NCBI GenBank assembly: GCA_046350295.1
Contig: JAXMAR010000009.1
Coordinates: forward strand, 62,001 to 126,000
Direction: 5' to 3'
Length of the DNA stretch: 64,000 bases
Source of the DNA: JAXMAR01 sp046350295
GTDB lineage: Bacteria; Planctomycetota; Planctomycetia; Gemmatales; Gemmataceae
Shown here one piece after another: positions 15,284-24,900 of this stretch (position 1 is the stretch's first letter; each line of letters opens with the position of its first letter). The notes under the pieces were generated by a model, which was not told where the DNA came from, made no database searches, and worked only from the letters and a program-made list of their open reading frames with translations. The position numbers were made by a program, and so were the translations under genes.

Positions 15284-16288
15284 CTACGCCATCAACTCAT
15301 CCCGGTACGCGAAGACCGCCGGCGTGCCCCCCGTGTGGAGGAACACGATCGTGTCGTCCTTCGTCCAGCGTCCGTCGCGCACATCGTGGATGAGCGCCGC
15401 CATCGCCTTGGCAGTATAGACCGGATCGAGCAGGATGCCTTCCGTGTGGGCCAACAGGGCGAGCGCCTCTTTCCCCTCCTTGGTGACCGCGCCATAGCGC
15501 TCGCCGATGAAATCGGTCCGGATGTCGACCTCGGCCGCCGTCAGACGCTGTGGCAAGCCGAGCAATTCGGCCGTCGCGTTGGCGACCTCCGCCATGTCCT
15601 GCGGAATGTCCCAGGGCCAAACGATCGGAGACGACAGCTTCACCGCTCCCGGCCAGGCCAGCGCCTTCTTGCCGAGGACGAGCCCCGCTCCCGTGGCCCC
15701 GGCCGCCGCCGCGTAGACGGCGCGCGCGGGCCGTCCTTTCAACTGCTCCACGATCTCCGCCAGGCACAGAGCATAGCTCACCGCGGCGCGCGGCCGACCG
15801 GTGATGCGATCCCAGACGTATGGCCGGCGCCCTTCCCGGCGCAGCTTTTCCGCTTCGCCGAGCAACAGGTCGTCCAGGGCCGGACCCATCGGCACGTCGA
15901 CGATCTGGACCTTGGCCCCCATCAGGTAGTCGAGCAGGAGATTCCCCTGCACGTCGGCGTCGTGTACCGCCTTGGTCAGGACCAGCCGGCATTCCAGTCC
16001 TAGCTTGGCGCACGCGGCCGCCGTCTGCCGGCAGTTGTTCGATTGGACTCCCGCGCCCCAGACGACGACATCCGCCTTTTTCTCCAGCGCGTCCGCCATC
16101 AGGAACTCGTTGTGCCGCGTCTTGTTTCCGCCGAACAAGAGACCGGTGCAGTCGTCGCGCTTGATAAGGATGCGCGGCCCTCCGAGCGCCTTCGAAAAAC
16201 GGGGCGCTTCCTCGAGCGGCGTCGGCAGGTGCGCCAGCGCCAGCCGCGGCAAACGCGCAATCTTGGCACGCAGTTCATCGGTGGACAT
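15284..16288 (-). CDS. PLP-dependent D-cysteine desulfhydrase / ACC deaminase-like enzyme
   Basis: 334 aa from ATG at 16288; the frame is open 18 codons further, but MSTDELRAKIARLPRLALAH matches the family. RDDCTGLLFGGNKTRHNEFL contains the PLP lysine (GGNKTR), and GAGVQSNNCRQTAAACAKLG and LHTGGTPAVFAY follow the tryptophan synthase-beta fold. Relatives cleave D-cysteine to pyruvate, sulfide and ammonia, or deaminate ACC; some use L-cysteate or other D-amino acids. Substrate cannot be decided here. Cytoplasmic. Confidence 0.88.
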   Translation of the reverse strand: MSTDELRAKIARLPRLALAHLPTPLEEAPRFSKALGGPRILIKRDDCTGLLFGGNKTRHNEFLMADALEKKADVVVWGAGVQSNNCRQTAAACAKLGLECRLVLTKAVHDADVQGNLLLDYLMGAKVQIVDVPMGPALDDLLLGEAEKLRREGRRPYVWDRITGRPRAAVSYALCLAEIVEQLKGRPARAVYAAAAGATGAGLVLGKKALAWPGAVKLSSPIVWPWDIPQDMAEVANATAELLGLPQRLTAAEVDIRTDFIGERYGAVTKEGKEALALLAHTEGILLDPVYTAKAMAALIHDVRDGRWTKDDTIVFLHTGGTPAVFAYRDELMA

Positions 16289-16419
16289 GAAAGTTCCCTG
16301 CTCGTTGATACTCGTGGTGGGGCGCCAAGAGCATTCAAGCAAGCAGGGACTTGGCCGGCAACGATCAAAGCAAGAATCTCAACACAGCGTAGTTAACGGC
16401 TCCGCGGTCAATGGCGCCG

Positions 16420-17085
16420 CTACCGCGTCAACGCCTGATGCCGCATCTCGAACCCGTCGATGCCAAGGTAGCGCAGCACGGACTCGTGGTTCACATCCGG
16501 ATCGATCAGGTAGGGCCGCAGATGGTTGGCGACCATTTGCGTGGCCGCCTCGCCATAGGCCGTCCCGGTCGCGAGCAGCGGTCCCGGAACAATGTCGCTG
16601 ACGGCGTGGATGCAATTGGTCCAGTCCCCCCCGCGACCCCTTCGGTCGAGCATGCGGTAGCTGACCGCGCCGCTGTCGAGGATCCGCTTTTTCTTCGCGG
16701 CCAGGTCAAAAAGCTCCTTCTTGATCTCGACCGGCCCCCATGCCGTCACCGGAGCGCCGAGACGCTTGCACCAGTCGAGCGTCTCCTTGAGGCCGAAGTT
16801 TCGGCCAGGCTCGCCGCCGCCCAGCAACCGGGGCACGACGACGCCGCTCGCCGGCAACCAGCTGATCGTGAGCGATTCCGCCGGGCCGGAGGCGGCGCCT
16901 CCCGCGCCGTCCGCCGCGGCGGCGACCACATCCGCCTTCAGCCGGACAAACGTTGCGAAGGTATGGGCGCCGGACGGCCGACCGTTGTTGGCGGCAAAAA
17001 AGACGGCATAGTAGCGATCCTGGGCGAAGGCGATGGGTCCGCTACCGAGGACTACCAGAACGGTGAGCGTCAGGGTGCGAAGCAT
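16420..17085 (-). CDS. Secreted protein of unknown function
   Basis: 221 aa from ATG at 17085, preceded by GGAGAG at 6-nt spacing; an earlier in-frame start exists but has no ribosome site. MLRTLTLTVLVVLGSGPIAFA is a signal peptide. The mature part (RYYAVFFAANNGRPSGAHTF, LTISWLPASGVVVPRLLGG, NFGLKETLDWCKRLG, RGRGGDWTNCIHAVSDIVPG) has few cysteines and no known motif. Conserved-looking, periplasmic or surface, function unknown. The 263-bp gap before the divergent activator gene at 17349 is AT-rich and probably holds promoters. Confidence 0.75.
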   Translation of the reverse strand: MLRTLTLTVLVVLGSGPIAFAQDRYYAVFFAANNGRPSGAHTFATFVRLKADVVAAAADGAGGAASGPAESLTISWLPASGVVVPRLLGGGEPGRNFGLKETLDWCKRLGAPVTAWGPVEIKKELFDLAAKKKRILDSGAVSYRMLDRRGRGGDWTNCIHAVSDIVPGPLLATGTAYGEAATQMVANHLRPYLIDPDVNHESVLRYLGIDGFEMRHQALTR

Positions 17086-17348
17086 TGTTGCTCTCCTCTC
17101 CGGGCGAGACCTAACCTGGAATCGCAAACGCTTTGCCGCTCGCGACGACTCGTTGGCGGCCTGTTCGTGTGCGCATGGAGTTTCGTTATCGTAAGACCAT
17201 TTATAGATACATCTTATATCTTATCATCGACATGAAGATGGTCCCGAGAAACAACGGTGTGCCCACGAACAAGGCATAACCTGCTCTTGAAGAAGGCTTA
17301 AACACGTCCTAGAAATGATAAGGTTGTCTCTCGGATCGGAGCTATCGA

Positions 17349-18416
17349 ATGCCTCCCGCGAAAGAAGCTCTCGACGCTCCTCTCCCAGGAATCATCGGCG
17401 GCAGCGCCGCCATGAAGGCCGTCTATCGCCTCACCCGCCTTGTCGCCACCTCCAACGCCAGCGTCCTCCTGGTCGGCGAAACGGGTACCGGCAAGGAAGT
17501 GATCGCCCGCAGCATCCACCGGCTCAGCTCTCGCGGCGATGGCCCCTACGTGCGCGTGAACTGCGGGGCCCTCACCGAGAGCCTCCTCGAAAGCGAGCTG
17601 TTCGGCCATATCAAGGGCGCCTTTACCGGCGCCGTCGACAACAAGGCCGGCCGCTTCGAAGCGGCTCACGGCGGCACCATCTTCCTGGACGAAATCTCCT
17701 CGATGAGTCCCAAGCTCCAGGTGAAGCTCCTGCGCGTGCTTCAGGAGCACGAGTTCGAGCGTGTCGGCGAGAGCCGGACGATCCGAGTCGATTCGCGCGT
17801 CATCGGGGCGACCAACCAGTTTCTCGAGGATGAGATCGCGGCCGGACGCTTTCGCGAAGACCTCTATTACCGCCTCAACGTCGTGCCGATCTATCTACCC
17901 CCGCTCCGCGAACGGCGCGACGACATCCCGGCCCTGGTCCGCTATTTCCTCGAACGTTACTGCGAAGAGAACCGCCGCGATGCCCCGGACGTGCCCGCGA
18001 GCATCCTCGACCGGTTGCAAGGGCACGACTGGCCCGGCAACGTCCGCGAGCTTGAGAACTATGTCGAACGCGCCGTCGTCCTGTCCCATGGCCAGCCCTT
18101 CAACTTCGAGGCGATGGTCCCCGGCGAGGAGCGGCGCATGCGCGCCATCCGCGGCAAACCCGCCGATCTCGACGGCATGATCCAGAACCTCGTCGCGTCC
18201 GCCTTGCAGAAGCTCCCGCCCGATGAGGGCCGCCTGCACGACCGCCTCGTGCGCGGCGTGGAGCGTGAACTCCTCGAACAGGTGATGCCCCTGTGCGACA
18301 ACGTCCTGATCAAGGCCGCCGCCCGCCTGGGCATCAACCGCAACACCCTGCACAAGAAACTCTCCGAGTTGAAGCAGCCGGAGCGGCAGGGGGCGGAAGC
18401 GGAAGAGGTCGCGTGA
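17349..18416 (+). CDS. Sigma-54-dependent transcriptional activator (no receiver domain)
   Basis: 355 aa. AAA+ domain: Walker A GETGTGKE (about residues 43-50), the sigma-54 loop GAFTGA (about 90-95), Walker B GGTIFLDEIS, sensor regions RVIGATNQ and DLYYRLNVVPIYLPPLRER, and GHDWPGNVRELENYVERAVV. A Fis-type helix-turn-helix closes the protein (IKAAARLGINRNTLHKKLSE). No N-terminal receiver or sensor domain is present, so activity may be controlled by a partner or by expression. It acts as a hexameric activator of RpoN holoenzyme. A methyltransferase gene follows 51 bp downstream. Confidence 0.95.
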   Translation: MPPAKEALDAPLPGIIGGSAAMKAVYRLTRLVATSNASVLLVGETGTGKEVIARSIHRLSSRGDGPYVRVNCGALTESLLESELFGHIKGAFTGAVDNKAGRFEAAHGGTIFLDEISSMSPKLQVKLLRVLQEHEFERVGESRTIRVDSRVIGATNQFLEDEIAAGRFREDLYYRLNVVPIYLPPLRERRDDIPALVRYFLERYCEENRRDAPDVPASILDRLQGHDWPGNVRELENYVERAVVLSHGQPFNFEAMVPGEERRMRAIRGKPADLDGMIQNLVASALQKLPPDEGRLHDRLVRGVERELLEQVMPLCDNVLIKAAARLGINRNTLHKKLSELKQPERQGAEAEEVA

Positions 18417-18453
18417 CCGAACGCCTGTCTTGACCGCCCTTTCCAAAGCCGGG

Positions 18454-18459
18454 TATAGT
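18454..18459 (+). promoter_or_regulatory. -10-like box 8 nt before ATG
   Basis: TATAGT ends 8 nt before the ATG at 18468, with only C-rich sequence between. Fits a leaderless start for the methyltransferase gene. Confidence 0.4.
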
Positions 18460-18467
18460 CCCCGACC

Positions 18468-19417
18468 ATGAACGCCCTGCGCTGGCTTTCGGCGCCGCGT
18501 CCTCCGGCGGCGACTTTGACTGGGAAGAGGCCGACTGCCCGCTCTGCGGCGGCGACCGCTGGTCCCCCATTCTCGAAGCCCCCGACCATGGCGGCAGCGG
18601 CCTGCGCTTCCTCGTCGTCCGCTGCCAGGATTGCGGTCTCGCCTTCACCAACCCCCGTCCCAGCCCCGCCTCCATCGGCCGCTTCTACGACGATGATTAC
18701 AAGCCCCACCACAAGAAGGTCGAGGCCGATAGCGGCCCCGCCCCCTGGTGGCGCCGCTTCCTCCCCTTCCGCGCCAGCCCGCGCAAGGTTTTGCCGCTCG
18801 AAGGCCAGGGCCGCCTCCTCGATTTCGGCTGCGGCGGCGGCTCCTTCCTCATCCGCATGCGCCGCCTCGGCTGGAACGTCACAGGCCTCGATTTCTCCAG
18901 CGCCGTCGTCGACCGCCTCCGCGCCACGCACGGCCTGACCGTCCACCAGGGATCGCTGCCGCACGCCGACTTGCCTGACGAATCGTTCGACGTCATTACG
19001 ATGTGGGAGTCGCTCGAGCACGTCCACCAGCCGCTCGACGTCCTCCGCGCCGCCCAGCGCCTGCTCGCCAAGGGGGGCAAGATCCTCGTCTCCCTGCACA
19101 ACATCGAGAGCGTCGCCTTCCGCTGGTTCGGCCCCGCCTGGTTCCCCCTCGACCTGCCGCGCCACCTCACCCATTTCTCCCCGTCCACCCTCCGCCTCGC
19201 TCTCCACGAAGCCGGCTTCCAGCCCGGCCGCGTCCGCATGCTCCGCAGCAGCTCCTGGCTGCGCAAGTCCGCCGACATCGCCAAAGCGTACCCGACCCTC
19301 TCCGGCGCCTGGATGCGGATGCTGCGCTCGCGCCTCGGCTCCAATCTCGCCAGCTGGTATTGCTACCTGACGCGCGCCGCGGACAGCATGCTGGTCATCG
19401 GGCAGAAGGCGGCGTAG
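18468..19417 (+). CDS. Class I SAM methyltransferase with zinc ribbon, probable N-terminal frameshift
   Basis: The long conserved frame, from about 18489 to the stop at 19415, encodes a zinc ribbon (CPLCGG and CQDCG), RFYDDDYKPHHKKVE, then a Rossmann methyltransferase: GRLLDFGCGGGSFLIRM (SAM motif I), FDVITMWESLEHVHQP and GGKILVSLHNIESVAF. This frame has no ATG, GTG or TTG at its 5' end. The ATG at 18468, after a -10-like box, is in another frame, so one indel near 18475-18525 probably separates start and body. Members modify sugars or small molecules in cell-envelope clusters; target unknown. Confidence 0.8.
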
Positions 19418-19458
19418 ACAAAAAAGATACGGGCGATGGAGAACTCCTCCGGCGCGAT

Positions 19459-19488
19459 CCTCCGGGGGCTGACGCCGCCCGGCTCGCC
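19459..19488 (+). repeat. 30-bp dispersed intergenic repeat, copy 3
   Basis: CCTCCGGGGGCTGACGCCGC then CCGGCTCGCC, differing from copy 1 at two positions. It lies between the methyltransferase and the propeller gene. Confidence 0.75.
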
Positions 19489-19511
19489 TTTGTCACTGCC
19501 GGAATCCAGCC

Positions 19512-20825
19512 ATGCGCATTCGCGTCTTCGCTTCGTTGCTGCCCCTCCTTCTGACCGCCGTCGCTTGCGCCGACGATTGGCCGCGCTTCCTCGGCCCCCT
19601 TGGCACGAGCGTCTCCCCAGAAAAAGGGATCAAGGCCTGGCCCAAGGGGGGGCCCAAGGTCCTCTGGCATCGCAAGGCCGGCATCGGCTACGCGCCACCC
19701 GCGATCAGCAAGGGGAAACTCTACCTCTTCGACCGCGTCGAGGACATGGCTCGCCTATCCTGCCTCGACGCCAAAACCGGCGAGTTCCAGTGGAAGTTCG
19801 AATACGAGACCACCTACAGCGACCGCTACTCCTACAACGGCGGCCCGCGCTGCTCCCCCATCGTCGACGGCGACCGCGTCTACCTCTACGGCGTCGAAGG
19901 CATGATCCATTGCCTCAGCGTCAAGGACGGCTCCGTTGTCTGGAAGGTCGACACCAAGAAAGACTTCGGCTTCGTCCAGAACTTCTTCGGCGTCGGCAGC
20001 GCCCCCGTCATCGAGGACGACCTCTTGATCGCCATGGTCGGCGGCAGCCCCCCCGGCAGCGATATGAAGGACTTCGGCGACGTCAAACCCAACGGCTCCG
20101 CCATCGTCGCCTTCGACAAGAACAGCGGCAAAGTCAAATACAAGATCGGCGACGACCTCGCCAGCTACTCCAGCCCGGCCCTCGCCACCATCGACGGCCG
20201 CCGCTGGTGCTTCGCCTTCTGCCGCGCCGGCCTGCTCGCCTTCGAGCCCAAGAGCGGCAAGGTCGACTTTCACTTCCCCTGGCGCGCCCCCGATTACGAG
20301 AGCGTCAACGCCGCCAATCCCGTCGTCGTCGGCAATGAGGTCCTGATCACCGAAACCTACGGCCCCGGCGCCGCCCTCCTGAAAGTGAAGCCCGGCGGCT
20401 ACGACGTCGTCTGGACCGACGCCAAGAAGACGCCGACCAAGAAAAGCCTGCAATGCCACTGGATGACACCCATCCACAAGGACGGCTTCGTCTACGGCTC
20501 GAGCGGCCGCCACGACCGCAACGCCCAACTACGCTGCGTCGAGCTGGCCACCGGCAAGGTAATGTGGACCGTCCCGGACCTCAACCGCACCAGCCTCCTC
20601 ATGATCGATGGCCACTTCGTCTGCCTGAGCGAAGATGGAACGCTGCGCCTTTTGAAGGTCGATCCCAAGGAGTTCACGCAGATCTCGGCCGTGGAACTCG
20701 AGGACAGAAAAACGGGCCAACCGCTCCTGGAATATCCCTGCTGGGCGGCGCCGGTCGTGGCCAATGGCTTGATGTATATTCGCAGCGAGAAGCGGTTGGT
20801 GTGCGTGGAGCTGATCGGGAAGTAG
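19512..20825 (+). CDS. Secreted PQQ-binding-like beta-propeller protein
   Basis: 437 aa with signal peptide MRIRVFASLLPLLLTAVACA. The next residues DDWPRFLGPLGTSVSPEKGI are the hallmark WPxFLGP opening of planctomycete PQQ-like propellers. Repeated blade motifs include LSCLDAKTGEFQWKFEY, IHCLSVKDGSVVWKVDT, AIVAFDKNSGKVKYKIG and LRCVELATGKVMWTVPD. Exported, probably a binding or structural scaffold; true PQQ dehydrogenase activity is unlikely without catalytic residues. Ends 11 bp before a 12-bp inverted repeat. Confidence 0.92.
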   Translation: MRIRVFASLLPLLLTAVACADDWPRFLGPLGTSVSPEKGIKAWPKGGPKVLWHRKAGIGYAPPAISKGKLYLFDRVEDMARLSCLDAKTGEFQWKFEYETTYSDRYSYNGGPRCSPIVDGDRVYLYGVEGMIHCLSVKDGSVVWKVDTKKDFGFVQNFFGVGSAPVIEDDLLIAMVGGSPPGSDMKDFGDVKPNGSAIVAFDKNSGKVKYKIGDDLASYSSPALATIDGRRWCFAFCRAGLLAFEPKSGKVDFHFPWRAPDYESVNAANPVVVGNEVLITETYGPGAALLKVKPGGYDVVWTDAKKTPTKKSLQCHWMTPIHKDGFVYGSSGRHDRNAQLRCVELATGKVMWTVPDLNRTSLLMIDGHFVCLSEDGTLRLLKVDPKEFTQISAVELEDRKTGQPLLEYPCWAAPVVANGLMYIRSEKRLVCVELIGK

Positions 20826-20835
20826 TAGTCGGCCA

Positions 20836-20872
20836 CCGTACTGGCCAACTCAAGAATGGCTGGCCAGTACGG
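20836..20872. terminator. Hairpin after the propeller gene
   Basis: CCGTACTGGCCA (20836-20847) and TGGCCAGTACGG (20861-20872) are perfect 12-bp inverted arms with a 13-nt loop. No T-run on the plus strand, so either a terminator without U-tract or an interspersed palindrome. Confidence 0.5.
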
Positions 20873-20998
20873 CGGAACGAAAAAAGCCCATCCCTTTTTT
20901 CAGGCGTCTTGACGTCACGTGGCTTCTCGTCGGTCCTTACTATTAACGGAAGCTCTCTGCCGGATTTGAGCCCAAGCTGTCGATTAGAACGCGCGGGG

Positions 20999-21158
20999 AA
21001 GAGCTGGAATTCCTTGTCCAGGGCCTCGTACCGCGGTCCCAATCGATGTCGCCGTGAATATCCGGAAAGAAAAACGCCAGAAAATAGTCAAGATAAAGAT
21101 GGAGCGCGTCCTTCCACGGACTGTCGAAATCGTCGGAAGTCGCCGGGTCTTTGGCCAT
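20999..21158 (-). pseudogene. Rpn-like nuclease family 5' fragment, frameshifted
   Basis: From ATG at 21158: FDSPWKDALHLYLDYFLAFF and FPDIHGDIDWDRG, then a missing base near 21030, then YEALDKEFQ in the next frame, after which similarity ends. This matches the N-terminus of Rpn/YhgA-like (PD-(D/E)XK) proteins common in cyanobacteria and planctomycetes, which are normally around 300 aa. Only about 50 codons survive, so the gene is truncated and broken. Family call is from memory of the SPWKxxLxxYFxxFLxFFFP pattern. Confidence 0.6.
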
Positions 21159-21361
21159 GCGGCCTGACTATAACGGGGCGTTCGTCCGTGTGCAAGGAAG
21201 CGGACGCTGCGGAAGGCGGACGCCGCGGAAGCAGGGGACAGGAGACTGTGTTTTCTCTGGAAAGCCCGGACGCCCTCGGATAGCTTGGGCTTCGACGGAT
21301 GAAAAAAGGCGGCCCGCGCGCTCAGGAACGGCTCCGATGGCGCCTGGGGAATAGGTGGATC

Positions 21362-21928
21362 ATGGCTGAACCGGCGGGATCCTGGGTGGAAGACATCCCG
21401 GATTTCCGGGACTACCTGAAGGTCCTGGCCCGCGCTCAGCTCGATCCACGCCTGCAAGCGAAGCTGGATGCGTCCGACCTCGTGCAGCAGACGCTCCTGG
21501 AGGCGCATCGCGACATGGAGCAGTTCCGGGGCCAAACCCGGGCCGAGCTGGCGGCTTGGTTGCGCCGCATCCTGGCGCGGAACCTGGCGGGCGTCCTGCG
21601 CGATCTCAATCGCCAGAAGCGTGAGGTCGAACGCGAGCGGTCCCTGGAGCGTGGGTTGGAGGAATCGGCCCTCAGGCTCGAGGGCTGCCTCGCGGACACC
21701 GGCCTGACGCCGGATGATCAGGCTGCCCGCAATGAGCTGTTGTTGCGGCTGTCGCAGGCGCTGGTCGGGTTGCCCGAGCCGCAGCGCGAGGTGGTCGAGC
21801 TGCGCCACCTTCATGGCTGGTCATTGCAGGACATCGCCGAGCGCCTGGGTCGCACCCCGGCGGCGGTGGCTGGCCTGTTGCACCGCGGTCTGGCCGGTTT
21901 ACGCCTGCTCCTGTCGGAAACGGAGTGA
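21362..21928 (+). CDS. ECF sigma factor (kinase-linked type)
   Basis: 188 aa from ATG at 21362. Region 2 is visible as LDASDLVQQTLLEAHRDMEQ and FRGQTRAELAAWLRRILARN, region 4 as LPEPQREVVELRHLHGWSLQ, DIAERLGRTPAAVAGLLHRG. The DLVQQT signature and the kinase gene starting 5 nt after its stop mark it as one of the ECF groups genetically linked to Ser/Thr kinases in planctomycetes. Its activity is probably controlled by that kinase, not by an anti-sigma factor (none present). Confidence 0.93.
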   Translation: MAEPAGSWVEDIPDFRDYLKVLARAQLDPRLQAKLDASDLVQQTLLEAHRDMEQFRGQTRAELAAWLRRILARNLAGVLRDLNRQKREVERERSLERGLEESALRLEGCLADTGLTPDDQAARNELLLRLSQALVGLPEPQREVVELRHLHGWSLQDIAERLGRTPAAVAGLLHRGLAGLRLLLSETE

Positions 21929-21933
21929 CAAGA

Positions 21934-24900
21934 ATGTCCAAGGATTGGACCGCTCCCTTCGTGCCGGAATGCGAAGCGACGCTCAGCGCCGTCCTGGCCG
22001 AGTATCTCGAAGCGGTCGACCGCGGCGAGAAACCCGATCGCGAGGCGCTGCTGGCGCGCCATCCCCTTCTTGCCGAGCGGCTTCGCGCTTACTTCACCGA
22101 TCAGGACCGCATCGACGCGTTCGCAGAGCCGCTGCGTAGCCATGGCGCGGCGGAGGCGGCGGGCCTGGCTTACGAGCTGCTCGATGAGATTAGCCGCGGC
22201 GGCATGGGCGTCGTCATTCGCTGCCGCGACCGGACGCTCGATCGCAATCTCGCCATCAAGGTGCTGCTCGACCGCTTCCGCGACCGCCCCGACATGGTGC
22301 GCCGCTTCGTCGAGGAGGCACGCATCACGGGCCGGCTCCAGCATCCCTTCATCGTGCCGGTCCACAAGCTCGGCGCCCTGCCGGACGGACGCCCGTATTT
22401 CGCCATGAAACTGGTCGAGGGGCGCACGCTGGCCGAGTTGCTACGCGATCGACCGGGGCCCGAGCAGGAGCGCACGCGTTTTCTCAAGGTCTTCGAGCAA
22501 GTCTGCCAGACCATCGCCTACGCGCACAGCAACGGCGTGATCCACCGCGATCTGAAGCCGGCCAACATCATGGTCGGCGCGTTCGGCGAGGTGCAGGTGA
22601 TGGACTGGGGCTTGGCGAAAGTCCTCGCTGACGTGGCGGAGGACGGCGAAGACCGTCCTGCCGAAGCGGCGACCCACGATACGCAAGCAGGCGCGGTACT
22701 CGGAACGTACGCCTACATGCCGCCGGAACAGGCCGGCGGCATGGTCGAGCGGGTGAGCCGCCCAAGCGACGTATTCGGCCTTGGCGCCATCCTGTGCGAG
22801 ATCCTGACAGGATCGCCCCCCTACCGAGGCGAAAGGACCGAGGTCGCCGCGCAGGCGCGGGCCGGCGCGACGGAGGAAGCGCTGGCATGGCTGGACGGCT
22901 CGGGCGCGGACACCGAGCTGATCCAGCTGGCGCGGCGTTGCTTGCGCGCCGATCCGGCGGAGCGTCCTGCCGACGCCGCCGCGGTTGCCGACGCGATGGC
23001 GCGTTATTTCGCGCTGGCCCAGGAGCGGATGCGGGCCGCGGAGATCGCCCGCGCCAAGGCCGAGACGGAAGCGACCGAGGAGCGTAAGCGGCTGATCCTC
23101 GCGGAAGCGAAGGTCGAGGCGGAGGAGAAGCGACACCGGGCGGAGCGGCGCCGGCGCCGTTCCACGGCGCTCTTGGCCGCCGCGCTGCTCCTGTTGCTCG
23201 TCTTCGGCGCCGCCTTCGGCTTCTGGTATCAGCGCGAGCAGTCGACGCGGGTTGCCGAGGCGGCGACGCGGCAGCGCGTCACCGAGCGCGACGTCGCGGC
23301 CGCGCTCGCGGAAGTCGCGCTGCGCCACGAAGAAGGTCTGAAACACGTGGACAACCCCGAGCGCTGGAAGCGGGACCTGACCAGCGCCTGGGACGCCTGG
23401 AAGCGCGCCGACAACGCGCTCGGCCTGGGAAACGCCGACGACGACCTGCGCGCCAGGGTCGCCGACGCCCGAGTCATCCTCGAGCAGGACGAGCGCGACC
23501 GCAACCTTTTCGCCACGCTCGAGCGCCTCTGGCTCGAACGCGCGGGCCTGTCGCCCGAAGACGTCCGCGCCCCGCGCGACGCCGGCGCCTTCTTCCTCGC
23601 CTTCAAGGAGTACGGCCTCGACCTCGAAGCGCTCGACCCTGAGGAGGTCGCGGCACGCCTCGCCAAGCATCCCCACCGCGTCCGCCTCGGTGATGAAATC
23701 AACATCGTCGCCCAGGTCCAAGCCGATCTCGGCGGCAAGCGGACCAAGCTTGCCCAGGCGACGTTCAAGGGCGTCCTCATCCAGCCGCCCGACTGGGGCA
23801 AGGCGCAGCGTCTGACGCGCGTGCTCGACCGTCTCGATCCGGACCCGGACAGCTTCGGCTCCCGCTGGCGCGCCGCACGCGTCAAGGGGGACACGAAGAC
23901 GCTGATCGAACTGGCCCGCTCGCCCGAAGCGCACGGACGCTCGCCGCGCGGCTGCACCGCGCTGGCTCACGATCTCATGGCCGTCAAGGCGCTCCCTGAA
24001 GCCGGCGACCTGCTCCGCGCCGCCCACGATCGCCACCCCACCGACTTCTGGCTCAACCAGGTCCTTGGCGTCGTCTCCCTTACCGACGTCGCCGCGGGCG
24101 ACGTCGAAGCCGCCAAGGAATCCCTGCGCTATCTCACTGCCGCCCTCGCGGCGCGCGGCAACAACGCCGCCACGCAGATCGTCCTCAGCAACGTCTACAA
24201 GTTCCTCGGCAAGAACAAGGAAGCGTTCCGCGCCGCCAACGCCGCCATCGAAGCCGATTCCAGATCCGCCCCCGCCTATCACAACCTCGGCGCCCTGCAT
24301 TTCTCCCTCGCCGAGTGGGACAAGGCGCTCGCCGCCTTCACCAAAGCCGCCGACCTCGACGACCGCAGCCCCCTGCCCCACGACTCCCTCGGCCAGACCT
24401 ACGCCGCCAAGCTCGATTTCGACGCCGCGATCCGTCATTATAAGATCGCCCTGAAGCGCGATCCCGCATTCGCCGGTTGCTATGTGAATCTGGGCAACGC
24501 CCTGGTCGCCAAAAACGACATCGACGGCGCCATCGAGAAATACCACAAGGCCCTCGAAATCTTCCCCAGCTACGCCCTGGCCCACTTCAACCTCGCCAAC
24601 GCCCTCGCCAAGAACAATGTAAAAGGCGCCCTGAAAAGCCTGGAGGACACGCTTGTATGTGACCCCGACTACGCCCCCGCCCTTTACGCCAAAGGCAAGC
24701 TGCTGCTTCTCTATGCCCGCGACATTCCGGGCGCGATCGCGTGCTATCAAAAGGTCGTCGACCTCCACCCCAAGGCTCCGAACGCCCACTTTCGGATGGC
24801 CGACCTCCTCCAGGGCCTGGGCCGCCATGCGCAAGCCGAGGCGTCGCTGCGCACCCTCATCTCCCTCGACCAGCGCTACCCGGAAGCGCATGCCCGGCTC

